A DNA stretch of 64,000 nt from Lepisosteus oculatus (lineage: Eukaryota > Chordata > Actinopteri > Semionotiformes > Lepisosteidae), in assembly GCF_040954835.1 (NCBI RefSeq), contig NC_090697.1, positions 2,430,501 to 2,494,500 of the forward strand. Direction: 5' to 3'. Position numbers and translations under genes: made by a program. The first letter of the stretch is position 1; the number at the start of each line of letters is the position of its first letter. Below, piece by piece: positions 11,501 through 23,239 of this stretch. Below the pieces are notes generated by a model. The model had not been told where the DNA came from. It saw only the letters and a list, made by a program, of their open reading frames with translations, and did not search any database.

Positions 11501-13652
11501 TTAGAGCTTAACGTTAACTCCACTTACACAGTGCAATCTCCCATATGTTGTAACCGAGATGTGAGCATGTGCATAGTTATCCCTTCACTGTTGTGAGCTG
11601 CAATATATAATTACCTTCTCTCTTCTGTGCTTCTCCTCCTTGCTGACTTTGTCTGCAGGGGCAATGTCACCAACAATACATTCTGCCATATCATGGACCA
11701 AGGCCAGCTGCATACATCTGAAACAGTGGGTTTACAGGTCAAAGCAGCTGCACTGTAACTGCTTCACACTGACTACATCTAAACAGCTAAACCCCTGTTT
11801 GTCAAACACATTAAGTATCAAAGTTTGTGATATTCATACAGTGGGCATAAATGCAGGTCAAAGACATTATACCACACAACACTTGCTAAAACGTCTAAGC
11901 CACTGCAGTTAACTCATAGCTTTTCTGTGGTCTTAACTGTATGGATCTAAATACAAGCAAGGGCTTTGGACACTCATAGCTTTGAAATTACTCATATTGT
12001 GATACTAACAGTGAATTTAAAGACATAACTGTATTTATACGACCTGGTGAAATGCACAGATAATGGAAATAACTACAATGGGTGAAGAGTTTAATAAGCA
12101 CAATATGGTATTTTTGTATTTTTCATACATGTATTAATATCAATGATCACCAGTGGGAAATAAGACTGAACCCTTAAGGCACTAGGATAGCAGTGTCTTG
12201 TTAATGTCAGTATCATTATTATTACTCTTCTCGTTACAAACACCTATTGCAGTCCCATAATTTAAAGAAAATGCTTTTTCACTCTTGCTAAAGCATTCCC
12301 AGCTGCAGTATTTCCATATGTTACATTTAACATTTCTGGGACGATCATTTAAAGAAGATCCCACTGAAGAGGAATTAAAAAAACAAAGCAACAGATTTTA
12401 TTTGGTGGAAATATCATTCGGAAATAAACCAAATGTAGTAAACGCTAAGGTACTGTAGGCTGCAATACTCTTGGTTTAAATTAATAACGAGTGCTCCATC
12501 TAGTGGTTTATTATTTAAAAATCAACATCTTCTAGTATAACATTTCAATTAAATATAATCCCTTTGAACTGGCATGAATCACAGATGATTTTGCTCATAT
12601 ATTCTACAGATGTTTTCTGCTGTATTTCTGCCTTTGGAGGGTTAACTTGGTAGCATGATAATTTGAAGAGACAAGTCCAAAATTAAATGACCTGTGATTC
12701 CAAAGAAATGACCCTATTTCCCTTCTACAGACTACAGACCTACAGTAGAGTTGTCTTCAGCCTCTTGAATTAGTTCCCCCAGTAAAACTAGATAATAACA
12801 CACTACATAAAATTAGTAAAACAAGAATAAAAGATTACTGTACTACTTCAACATCTCCTTAAAGAACGGGGTTTTTAAAAATCGTGTTTGAATCATGTTT
12901 TAGACATTACAATCAGTATTGTTTGTAACGATGTATAAGTATTCCTGTTTTTGATTTTGAATTGGAATTCATCAGCAACTTCAAATGATAAACTCATCAT
13001 TGAAAACACACACTATACAATCTAAACAGCATTTCATATTCCATTCTAAAATGTGATTTACAGTTAAAGGCGAAAATGCACATTCGACTTCTGAGCTTAA
13101 AGCTATACTAAACGTATCGTTGTGCTTCAAAGCCGCCGTAAACCAGTCACAGAAGGGGCAGGCCACCCTACCTGCCTCTGTTGATGTTGCGGTCTCCGAT
13201 AGTCAGGGCCATTAAAGACATTCTGTACATGTGGTCGGACACACTCTCCGGGTTGAGCACATTCCTGTAAACCCAGCCCGTCCGAGGAGTTCGCTTCATT
13301 GCGTGCAGAAACAACAGAAAAAGATACGTAAAAACAAGCATTTAGCAAGTAATCAACATTGCATTGCAGGATAATTACTACTCGTACTTTAATGTACCGT
13401 TCACAACTGTATTGTTATTAATTTTCATTTGATTTGTGACTCTCTCAGACACCATACACACTAGCAGATCCATTCATTTCCTTCCTCCTGTAAGGAACTT
13501 TATTGAACGCACAAAAGAGCGTCGATTTGTATCATTCAGAATTGTAGCAACTGCTATGACATTAGACCTTTAACTACCTTTAGCTGTCCTATGAGTTTCA
13601 TGAACTGTAGCAAATTCTTCATGTTATCTGCGGGCACTGAAGGTGTTGCCAT
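8598..13652 (-). CDS. hddc2: HDDC2 (HD domain-containing protein 2), complete, six coding exons
   Basis: Coding exons in transcription order are 13652-13578, 13293-13172, 11717-11615, 11243-11175, 9611-9473 and 8731-8598. All have GT/AG borders and they join to 642 nt, 213 codons plus TAG (the human protein is 204). The start is the first ATG (13650-13652), giving MATPSVPADN; residues 12-25 (KNLLQFMKLIGQLK) match the conserved N-terminus. HD-domain ligands of the YfbR type are present: H46 (SDHMYRM), H74-D75 (LVHDMAE), E78, D83 and D140 (LDRFEM). GRLQDFFDST near the C-terminus is also diagnostic. The family hydrolyses deoxyribonucleoside 5'-monophosphates with a divalent metal. The last 20 residues are lineage-specific. 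Introns carry a foldback element (last intron) and a Tc1-like relic (9871-11090). The gene converges on TPD52L1. Confidence 0.97.
9036..9340 (+). mobile_element. Foldback SINE-like element with 14-bp target-site duplication (copy 2)
   Basis: GTGTATATTTGATG (9036-9049) and GTGTATACTTGATG (9327-9340) flank the insert with one mismatch. The insert (9050-9326) starts with the same GGGTAGCTGCGTCAGCATGCG head as copy 1 and has the same arms (AAAGGAACAA..TTTATTCCATG and CAGCATGGAATAA). Its right arm is interrupted by about 100 bp of extra AT-rich sequence with GATA repeats and repeated AATAAACCTT/CTAGAATA. It ends at the same point of the family consensus (..TGTTCC) as copy 1. It lies in the last HDDC2 intron, on the strand opposite to the gene. 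Confidence 0.65.
9871..11090 (+). mobile_element. Decayed Tc1/mariner-like transposon
   Basis: It begins with the typical fish Tc1 terminus ACAGTGCCTT..AAGTATTCAGACCCTT (9871). Near its end (about 10,905-11,090) the plus strand reads like the C-terminus of a Tc1 transposase: NDPEHKA, then a piece matching VLGWPSHNCNLNSIQYLWIDLK (family form: WPSQSPDLNPIEHLWRELK). Stops and frameshifts are frequent, and I do not find the right terminal repeat. It sits in the HDDC2 intron between exons 4 and 5, in opposite orientation to the gene. A minus-strand relic of the same family lies at 63.2-63.5 kb. Confidence 0.75.
11718..13171 (-). other. hddc2: HDDC2 intron 2
   Basis: AT-rich intron between the second and third coding exons (donor GTAGGG, acceptor tttcag). 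I see no repeat or nested gene. Confidence 0.7.
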
Positions 13653-13760
13653 ATTCTTTAGTGGCGAACCGGAAGAAAACATAGGAGAAGAAAAGACACG
13701 TGTTTTTTAGTGTGGGAGATGCTACACAACTGCGACCAGCAGGGGGAACCCTTACCTTGC
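13653..13760 (-). promoter_or_regulatory. hddc2: Probable HDDC2 promoter
   Basis: Immediately upstream of the HDDC2 ATG are an ETS-type CCGGAAG (13669-13675), a perfect E-box CACGTG (13697-13702) and a CTCF-like core CCAGCAGGGGGAA (13736-13748). No TATA box is evident. ETS plus E-box in a TATA-less context is common for housekeeping genes. The transcription start site is inferred, not seen. Confidence 0.5.
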
Positions 13761-15062
13761 ATTGCTAATCATTTATAATGGGCGGCAGCGGACACAAGTC
13801 TCCAGCAAAGAAAGTCTTCCTCTTGACTAATGGGTGGACTTTCGTTATATGAAATGGTGATATAAAGTGAAACACAGTAATATACACTTTTTATAATATT
13901 GTCACATTATTACATTGCCACCTGATATACTGTACTTGTAAGCAGAATGGAGATATACTGTAAGCAACTGACTTAATCCATGTTTGGCATTAAGTTGGAT
14001 GCTGTTCAATTACTCTGTTCAAGAAATGATCAAATCAAAGGTGTTAAACAAGTGAAAACGCTTAGGTTAAATTTGCATTTACTGAGGCCATTAGAAAGAA
14101 AGATACAGTAATGGTCTCGGACACGAATTTCAGAATTCATACGAGATGTCCAGCTTTTACTAATGCAGTTCCCACCTTGTATTATTTATTCAATATGGAG
14201 ACGTATTTACATTTTTAAGACCGCAGGACCCGGTTTAGATGAGCTTAACTTTGAACCTATGGTGTAGAGAAATGCCGACAACTGTATGTGTAGAAAAATT
14301 AGTTTAATATACATGGTAATCATTTATTAACAGACGTTATTAGCATGGTTCAATTCTGAAAATAAGTATGGTTTTTGAGCTAATATTTGTACGCTGCAGC
14401 AGAAAACTGGGGAATGGAGGTAAAGAATACATATCCATGACTGAAACTATGTGCAGCAAATAAAGGCATCATGTCAAGATAATATATTATAATAGAATTC
14501 CACAAGCAATATTATCTTACATTTGTCATATGCAACTGTAGTGTGTCATTTAGAATAGTTTGAGCAATCTTTGTCGTCAAATTATATTTAAAAAAAGTTT
14601 TACTCATCTGGCATCAGCCTAGAGAAGAGAAAGAAGAGAAATCTGTACATTCTGGGGGCGGCAGGAATGTCCCAGAGTAGACTGACAAGCTAAAAGAACG
14701 GAGCCTCCCGAGTCCTGGACATACTGTAGATGGCTGAGAGGGACTCAGCTGAAGTCTTCAGAATCCTCACATGTAACAACAAAGTTGGCCTAACAGACAT
14801 CTTGAGAAACAACAAGAAAACCCTAACCAGCAGGCACAGGCGGAAACTATGAGGAAGTGTCTTTAAACATGGACAGCAGACGTCTCTGAGAGCTGAAAAA
14901 CTGTAAGATTACTGTACCTCTCATAAGTGTTTTCACCACACATTTTCACACTAAATTGAATTCATGAATTCGAATAAGCCTTTGTGATCTCCAAAGTGTT
15001 TTCAAGTTTTTAAGTATATTTAAGGCACTTGCTTTCTCTTATCTTTAATAATTTATGATGTG
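13761..15062. other. Intergenic, no gene recognised
   Basis: A 40-codon ORF at 14730-14852 (MAERDSAEVF..) starts in a GC-richer patch, but it is too short and unlike any family I know, so it is not called. The rest is AT-rich and unassigned. Confidence 0.4.
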
Positions 15063-15622
15063 GCCTACAGCCATGTCACCCTGCAACTCACCACTGGAAG
15101 CCCACTGAAGCTCAGCAGGTGTGAGCCTGGTCAGTATCTGGATGGGAGACTCCTGGGAAAGCTGAGGTACAGTAGCTGCTGGAAGAGGTGTTAAGAGGGG
15201 CTAGTAGGGTGTGGTCAACCTGCGGTCTGTGTGGGTCCTAATGCCCCAGTATAGTGACGGGGACACTATACTGTAAAAAGATGCCGTCCTTCAGATGAGA
15301 CATAAAACTGAGGTCTTGACTCTCTGTGGTCATTAAAAACCTCAGAGCATTTCTCAAAAAGAGTAGGGGTGTTACCCCGGTGTCCTGGCCAAATTTCCCA
15401 TTGGCCCTTACCAATCATAGCTTCCTAATAATCCCCATCTATGAACTGGCTTCATCACTCTGTTCTCCTCCCCACTGAGAGCTGGTGTGTGATGAGTGTA
15501 CTGGCGCATCAGCCAGGGTGGAGCTGCACACTGGTGCTGGAGGGGAGTCTCTTTTACCTGTAAAGTGCTTTGAGTTTCCAGAAAAGTGCTATATAACTGT
15601 AAGGAATAATTATTATTATTAG
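15063..15622 (+). mobile_element. 5S rRNA-derived SINE (copy A)
   Basis: The head GCCTACAGCCATGTCACCCTG, then GAAGCTCAGCAGG and GGTCAGTATCTGGATGGGAGAC, follows vertebrate 5S rRNA, including its internal pol III promoter region (A box to C box). The body (CAGTATAGTG..GATGAGACATAAAAC..CTCCTCCCCACTGAGAGCTGG) and the tail (GTAAAGTGCTTTGAG..AAAAGTGCTATATAA..ATTATTATTA) recur in four other copies in this window. The element is about 560 bp. Confidence 0.85.
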
Positions 15623-15825
15623 TCTAATAATCTGAAAATTAATCTGTTGATTGCCTTGCCATAAATCATGGTGGACTACTATGCACAGTAAAACACCCAT
15701 ATTTTGCCTTACAGTTATCAAAAAGACATGGTGCTGGCATTGAGAAAATTATTGCTGACACTGATACCATTTGACCCAAACGTAAACTATCTATTGTTGT
15801 CATGTTTGTGATGTCAGTTTAGCCC

Positions 15826-15931
15826 TAGGTAATCTAGGGTGTTTATTACACAGAAACCTTGGTTTCTAAAATAGTCTGAAGGTGGAGAATATAATTTTTA
15901 CCATGTTTAAATAATGTTCTCCTAATTATAG
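15826..15931 (+). repeat. 106-bp direct duplication, left copy
   Basis: It runs from TAGGTAATCTAGGG to CTCCTAATTATAG and matches 17351-17456 with a single difference (GGAGAAT versus GGAAAAT). The flanks of the two copies are unrelated. The unit contains a perfect short hairpin, AGAAACC-TT-GGTTTCT. I do not recognise the family. Confidence 0.85.
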
Positions 15932-16788
15932 CTTTACATGTCTTCTGGAAGACAATTGTAACCTTCAAAAACAGTGTCTGATTCAAAGTTTGTCTGTCTT
16001 TATTTATATTGAGATGACATTTTCTGTTAATGCACTAGAATCAAACAACCAAACAGTATATGCTGTACTACTCCACTTTTCACATAAAGTGTTTATTAAC
16101 TTTTTCATTAATTCTTTGAAGTCTGTACTGTAACTGATCTACAAGCTCTTTGGATGTGGACACTATGTAATTAAACAGATACTGTTACCATCGTATCTGT
16201 ATTTGATGGCATTTTCATATCTAAATGTGATTGATAATTATTTTAATGACTAAACTTTTTATGTGATATTGTGTGGTCATGTATGTGATAAATCAGTGAA
16301 AAACATTGTTTAATTGTTTGAATGTAGTGATTTACAGTATTTTAGCCATATTCACTGTTAGACAAAAAAGTCTAAGAGGACATGACTTGATAGCAGGTGT
16401 TTCCAAAGGTACTCAGAAGTGTTATAACTATTCAGTATAATGAACACAAAAATCTTCTATCAATCCTGGCTTTGTAGTTGTATCCTAATCATTATATATA
16501 CAAAAGGTTTCTGTTTTATTAAGGAAAAAATGTTCAATTCCAAATGCATCGTGTGCTGATGGGTAATATCTGAATCTTTTCTGTCACATTTGAATAAAAA
16601 TGGATTTAAATTAAGCAAGCAAGAGAACAAATAGTTCTGATAATGTATACAGAGATCCAAGCTGTGGGGTGCTGTAAGCGCAGCCCATGCTGTTTCTGAG
16701 ATGTGAAAGGACAGTTAAAGGCAAAGGCATGCCTTTTTTTGAGTGTCACTCATCTTTAATTTCAGATCGATACACGTGATCAGATTAT
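15932..16788. other. AT-rich segment between the duplicated units
   Basis: Low-GC sequence with no recognised gene or repeat. Confidence 0.4.
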
Positions 16789-17109
16789 TTACTGGTTTTT
16801 GAAAGCGTTTGAAATCTGAACGTCTCTCTCTTTTTTTTTTCTGCTGAGCTGCTGGGCAGTCATGTCATTCAGCTCCACCTTTTCTTGTGCTCTGAGAACT
16901 GGGGATGCAGACACTTCCTTCCTGGATGAGTTCAGCTGTGATGCTATTTGTGGTGTCTGTTGGTGTCTGTGGTTAATCTCATCAGCGAGTGTCAGCCTCT
17001 TCCTCTCCACTCGCTCCACGTCTCTCTTCCACCCGGACAGCACACAGCACTTCCTTCCCGTAGGGCTTCCTGAAAAGGCTTTTACATTTTCGAAGTACAC
17101 AAAAAACAC
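16789..17109 (-). CDS. Unidentified 106-codon ORF, possible exon or gene relic
   Basis: On the minus strand an uninterrupted frame encodes a highly charged, Arg/Lys/Glu-rich peptide. It contains RKCCVLSGWKRDVERVERKR, then DEINHRHQQTPQIASQLNSS, and ends KNQ before the stop. G+C and CpG content are above the surrounding desert. The frame stays open upstream of the ATG for about 20 more codons (to a TAA), so the start is uncertain and an exon is possible. The central part has helix-friendly spacing, but I do not recognise the family. It lies between the two copies of a 106-bp duplicated unit. It could equally be a decayed transposon gene or chance. Confidence 0.25.
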   Translation of the reverse strand: MFFVYFENVKAFSGSPTGRKCCVLSGWKRDVERVERKRLTLADEINHRHQQTPQIASQLNSSRKEVSASPVLRAQEKVELNDMTAQQLSRKKKERDVQISNAFKNQ

Positions 17110-17350
17110 TCCATGAGCTGAATTACTGGATATTTGTATCTTTGCTACTGTATGTTAAAGTGAAAGACCAGACGTTACAGTCTCGTAACTCATTTCATGT
17201 TTTGCACACATAATATAAAGTGATGAGTCGTTTGTGATCAACAGTCACTGATATTGAGCACAGTGGAAAGCTATGAAAGACATAATGTGCCTGTTCTCTC
17301 TTTATTTGTTCTCTTAGGATTCTGCTTGTGCATTAAGGAACAACATCTGT

Positions 17351-17456
17351 TAGGTAATCTAGGGTGTTTATTACACAGAAACCTTGGTTTCTAAAATAGT
17401 CTGAAGGTGGAAAATATAATTTTTACCATGTTTAAATAATGTTCTCCTAATTATAG
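17351..17456 (+). repeat. 106-bp direct duplication, right copy
   Basis: Differs from the 15826-15931 copy at one base in 106. The sequence outside the unit differs completely on both sides. Confidence 0.85.
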
Positions 17457-19970
17457 GTGTTATTTTGCTCCTGAAAAATCAGACCAAACAAACACTTTAC
17501 CAAATTCAAGAGAAAAATTTCTAAGAAGCACCAAGATTATCAGCCTGTTCAATGAGGCCGGATATCAAAGTAAATTTGAATCTTTTCTTGAAAATGAAAA
17601 GCAAATAGAATTTCAGTAGATAACTGTCATGTTAGCTGTCCACATTATGTGCAGTAAAAGTTTACAGCTTAAAGAGACTGAGATGCTTTAGGAAGATTTG
17701 ATTAACTCTAGCATATTTTTGACAGTTAATTATTAAAACCCATCTCACCAGTTTTTGTCCTAAAAGAAAATGGATTGACATTTCTCTCCAGGAGTACATG
17801 TTAAAACCCCTTTTTGACACATTTCCGACTTCAAGATTGGACAAGTTCCCTGCTGGGGCAAAGACTTGTTCAGAGGAGTTATTAAAACACTTCCCACATT
17901 CCTTTAAAGCAGAGTGCTATTCATCTGCCTAGAATTTCATCTGACACTGAGACTTTCCATATATAAATTTGATGGCTCCAAAAGACCCTTAGGACATATT
18001 CTTCTGCAGGTAGAGATGACAGGTGTCAGGAGAAAAAGAAAAAAAATGCATTCAGCTTCCGTTGTCGAAACAATGATAGGTGTAATTTTCTTCTCTCTAT
18101 TTACAGGAAACAAGTTGTTCCTTCCTTTTCTCTCCCTGTGGCAGAACACAGACACTCAGTAGTAGCTAACAGTTCATCTTGGAGTATGGCTGGAAGCTGT
18201 GATAATCTCCTAAATTCTATTTTTAGCATGCTTTTGGTTGTTTTTTTGGCAGTCCAACCTTTAACCCCTGTCTTACCCCCTTGCTATTCTTGTAGGTCTG
18301 TGCTAAAAATGGCCTGGGAAATCTTTTTTGAATTTCGATGTTCTTGAGCTATCCTGAGAATCCTTCAGCTCACACGTGTGACGCGCAGGGTCTGAGGCTG
18401 CAGTGTTTCTCATGAGAATCGATTTGAACCCTGCTGCTGTTCCACTCGGGATGTTTACTGGGCACACTCAGGTCTCAAATCACTCATGCTGCTCTGAAGA
18501 CCACCTCAGACTCGCACTCAGAGCCTGGCTGTTATTCTAACCCTCTGTCCCCTGCACCACCAATTACACATTGATCTCCCTTGTGGAGTGATGACATACA
18601 GACCTGTTAAAGTTTTTAAGCAGCACAATACCAATAGACATTCAATGCTCCAAAGCGTAAAAAAGCTCTAATTCATCTTCAGTTTTACCAATAATTTCTA
18701 GACTCTGGACTTTGCAGGATCAGGAATTTTCTGTCCCTGCAAAAAAGCATGAACACATTGGTTGTATAATGTAATAGCACAAGTTTACTCTTCAGGACAC
18801 AAAGCATTATGCCCCTCTGAAATAAAAAGGTGTGTGTTTTTTCTAGAATTAGTGATTAATTGATTAGTGAGTGTAAAAAGAAATTATGTGGTTAAGATGG
18901 TATAGTTCTCCGTAAAACTAGATAATTGGTGATATACACAGTTTCACTTTATATTGGGACCTGTAAACATGTCCTACCTTAAAATTACTTTCTTACACTG
19001 CTCTGTTCAGAACCAGCATTATTACTTCAAAATAATGGAGGTGGACTAAAAAAATCACAATAAGCCTAAGGCAATGAAACAGTTCTGAATTTTCTGGTGA
19101 ATATTCATCATCTGAAGGTGGTCCTTGGGGAATGTCCAGGTGTCCACAGAAAGCTTTGGAAGCATTTAGTCTACCTTAGGAAATGAACTAATATCAACAT
19201 TCCTATTTAACAGGATGTTTCACTCTCACTCAAGGGAAGTGCATTGTTTTTGGTAAGCTTTTGCTCTCCAGTACCACATGCAAGGCCTTACAAGACACAT
19301 CAATATTATGATATTTATGTAAAATACATTAACACACATAAGCTTTTGGGTTCCTATGGGTATAGGGCACAAGAACCTTCATACTTCCATTCTTGAAAAT
19401 CTGCAAAACAGCTGAGCCCAATAGACAAAGATTTCAGAAAATCTGAAATAAAGCCTGAACTAGGGTTAGGGTTAGCTTTCCTCCCAAAAAAGGCAGACAT
19501 TTATTGATGACATGGCTGTGTTTGTGGATGTACTTGAAATGCAGGAAAATGATTTTTCGTTTTTACCGTAAAATTGCTGTTTACATTGCATAGTTTTAAC
19601 AGTAGTGATAGTCTGAAATGGACTCAAAAAATTTGGACAAAAGCACAACCTACATGCTGCCCTCTCTTAACATCTTACATTTAAATACAAAAATAATAAT
19701 AAGTGAAGCTAAAGATTTCTGGTTATTCTAATCCTAAACCTAACTCAGCCTAAAAAGCTCAGAAGTAAGCATGCTTCTTCCTGACACTTTTTCAGCAGCC
19801 TGTTTCAAACAAGTGAATTTTTAAAAAAGTTTAAACATTATCACAGCAGATACATTTTCAGTACTCTTAAGCATGCATTTTGATTTATTCTGCAAATATG
19901 TGGATTCATTGAAACACATTTTCAACAAGACGGCTGAAAGTCTGTGTAGAGACAAAATCTTTAGTTCCTT
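17457..19970. other. Gene desert, nothing recognised
   Basis: AT-rich sequence. A short TAGGGTTAGGGTTAG at 19461-19475 resembles telomeric repeat but covers only two and a half units. Confidence 0.4.
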
Positions 19971-20419
19971 TAAGCTGTGTCAGACATCACAGACGTCACC
20001 GTTGTGCCAGGTGGAGATGACAATCCCTCGGGGGCTCGTAAGTTAATAACCCAACCTGAAGAAAAGGAAAGCAAGATTAAATATGAACTCTGTAGAGAAA
20101 GGAGGAACGTGTTTCTTGAAATGAAATACATAAATATAAAATCTCTTTTTAAAGTGGATATAAAATGTCCTGCGATCAAGGATGAAATTGTCAATTATTC
20201 CTCAAAACGTTTCTGTGTTGTGGTAGTGTGAAATTTCTACTCCCTGTATTTATTCTAACATTTTATTACCAAATATCTATATTTCCAACAGTAAGGAGGC
20301 ACGGTTCTTTCAAAAGAGATTGCAATGATGAAAGCTGAATTATTGCTATCTGTTAATAAAAATGTGTGAAGTTCATTCTTTAATTTTTGCGTTGATATAT
20401 AAGGCTGTCTTACCATATA

Positions 20420-20990
20420 CCACACACCCAACTAACGTTTTCAACCTGGGGGAAAAGGAGTCAAGTGCTTAAAAACATCACAGAGCGGCTATTCTTGTCT
20501 TCACAGAATAAGCGCTGGTATGATATCCCGCACCTGCTCTCTGCTAGTTCTTATTTAACAGCTTCAAACAAGTTTTCTGGCAAAAAGTGCAAAACAAGTA
20601 AATAAAGTACACATCCTTCCACGGGTTACCAGGGCAACGTGTAATAGATCTGCAGCGCTGGAATCCCCCCAGCTGCTTGTGCTGGCTGCTGTAGCACGCT
20701 ATTCGCCAAGTGGAGCTTTGTGTCAGCTCTGATTCCGTGGAAATCATGGCAAACAAATAGGCCTCACTTGCTCTCCCAAGTCAGCTCATTGTGTGGAGAG
20801 GCTGTCAAGCAGCAGAGCCCTCTGTTCTTGCAGGCCATGTGAATGGAGAAGGGTTAGGGCCAGGGCAGGCGAAACATGAGGCGCCGCGTAGTGGGAGAGC
20901 ACAGCGCGTCACAAAGGAGCAGAGACCCTGAAGTGTGTGACCTTGCCTGGGCTACAAAGACAGGTCACCGTGAAGAAAAGAGGGATCTAT
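20420..20990. promoter_or_regulatory. GC-rich block with RFX X-box-like site, candidate enhancer
   Basis: This 570-bp block is much richer in GC than the surrounding desert and lacks recognised repeats. At 20625-20638 GTTACCAGGGCAAC fits the RFX X-box consensus (GTNRCC, spacer, RGYAAC). Near 20938-20970 the nuclear-receptor half-sites TGACCT and AGGTCA face each other. The ORFs across it are short and unlike known proteins. Enhancer or conserved non-coding element is an inference from composition and motifs. Confidence 0.35.
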
Positions 20991-23235
20991 ATCCTCAGGA
21001 AAGAGGAGGCTTTTGTTGCTTTCGTCATACATGAAGTACAGAAGAAAATAACTTTTTAATTAATGACTTCTTTCCTTTGATTTCACAGACATCGAGAAGT
21101 CGAGGATGTCACGCACATTAACGCCCCAAAGCAGAAATTAGCCAACATTTGTTGTCCGAAAACCGAATTCAATTGTAAAAAATACTTACGTTAGAACATC
21201 TCCTTGTAATTAAATATTTCCCTGTTAGAACAGAAACATCATCTTTTGGATATTAAATAACTGCGGGGTGAAAACTGAGAGTTATTAAACATAAATGCAG
21301 CAACGAAATAAAAAACTATCACCACCAGAGCTACAACCTTCTAGGACAAACACGTTTGTAATAAAATGTTAAAGGCTTTTAATTATTTACAAAATATCAT
21401 CTTCATTCCTAGGTGAAAGGAAAAAATAATTGCTTTTAGAATAATTTGAGCACTGACAAGACATTTAACCAATTCAGTGACGCTGGAAGGGACAAACTCC
21501 ATAGACAGGCTCTCTGTGCTCTGTTCTTGAGGAACACTGAAACCCATCTGGATTTGCAGGAGTATGCTAAATAATATTTCTTCAATGTTTCAATCTGAAA
21601 CATCAGAGTCTAACTTCTGGCTACATATATGCCATTTATTTAACAAAAATTTGGTTGATATAAAATTATTATTTTTTTCTCTTGGCTATGTTTCCATTCA
21701 GGAATGTAACTTCCAATCGAAATGTTACAGTATATTGTAAAATCTTTGCCAATAATTCAATGATATATTTAAATGAAACAATATTGATGTGTTCGAGTGT
21801 GTGCATCAACACTTTTATTTTATACATATATGGTCAATAATAGGTGGTAAATTTTCTCCCAGCCCTGATAGATGAAAAAATAAGTAAAGAAGAAAAAGAA
21901 GAAAACTGTTAAAGATATTTCAAAGAGTATTTAACTTCTACTAATAACCGTGTCCAGTGAATGCATATCATCTATCACTGCAGATGCTTTTAGTAAAGTT
22001 TAGACCAATTGAAATCGGTAATACAGAGACTAGATGTAACCTCACACTGCATGTGTGAAATTTCACAGCATTACAGCTAGGGGGACCCAGTCTCCTGCTG
22101 AGATTCTACTGTATGTGGCAATATACAGAGATCATGAATGCATACTGTACATTTATTCAGGGTACACCATCCATCTGTCAGTGAAATTGTTTTCAGATTT
22201 GAGTTTAAATATTACCAAGCACAAAGGGATACTTTTCAGCTGATTCATTTCTTTTTTGGACCGAGCCAAAAAAAGTGTTTGCAATTTGAAAAGTAGGAAA
22301 ATAAAATGAACACGCATCACAAAAAGCATCCCATGTTTATATTCAAACTGCTTGTTTTATCTAAAGTTGGAGTTGAATTTGAATATCGTGAATATTGAAT
22401 ATTATAAATTTAAGAAATCTTTCAAAGAATATGGTGGATTAATTTTTTTTTAGTTTTAAATTTAGGAAATGGAATTACTTTAGTACTTGTGACACTTGTG
22501 TTATATTTAATCAGTTTGTGTTATTTTAAAGTCTATATAGTTCTGTTTTTGTTCTCCTGACGAAATATATTAGAAGCTGGTTGTTAATGAGTGTAAACTG
22601 TTTGCACATGAAACTAATTCAAAGAGAAAGTCATAGAATTGTTTTGAATACTACAATTTAGAACTTCACCTTTCACATCCTCAGCAGCTTGAGCTCATGT
22701 TGTGTCTATGTGCATTTTTAATTTTTTTTAAAATTTGTTTTGTAAGCAGAATTTATTTTCCTGGAAGTTTGAATAGGAATCTTAAAGGGCACCACATTCA
22801 AAGTTAACATACATTTAGTTTTTCATATTTTTTTCTGCATTTGGTGTCACTTTTGCAAAATATAACTTTGTAACTTGAGAATTTGAAGAATTTACAGATA
22901 CACAAATGAATATTGAAATTTTAACCATATGTTGGAATACACACAATATTCATTGTCATGTTCTCAAATGAAAAGTAGTAGAAGCTGTTTGGCACTCATC
23001 CCAATAAGGAGGGACGTTTTATACTAATTCCACAATTAACATGATCTGTGACGGCTCAGCTCTGCTCCTTGCTAGGAGCTCACAGCATGACTCCCTAGAG
23101 AGGAGTGAGCTGCTGTACTCACAAGCCCAGGTCTGGTGCCAGGGGAGAATTGTACCCTGTCTGGGAATCGAGGCGATGACATCAGCTTCTGCAACAGGCT
23201 CTTTGCAAAATGAGGTCTCTTACATCTGGACGACA
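20991..23235. other. Gene desert, nothing recognised
   Basis: AT-rich; no coding pattern and no repeat that I can name. Confidence 0.4.
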
Positions 23236-23239
23236 GCAG

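Noticed and set aside
16789-17456. LTR retrotransposon interpretation of the 106-bp direct repeats
   Set aside because: The units lack TG..CA ends and flanking target duplications, and no gag or pol text lies between them; left as an open finding rather than a call.
19461-19475. Interstitial telomeric repeat (TTAGGG)
   Set aside because: Only about two and a half units, which can occur by chance in AT-rich DNA.
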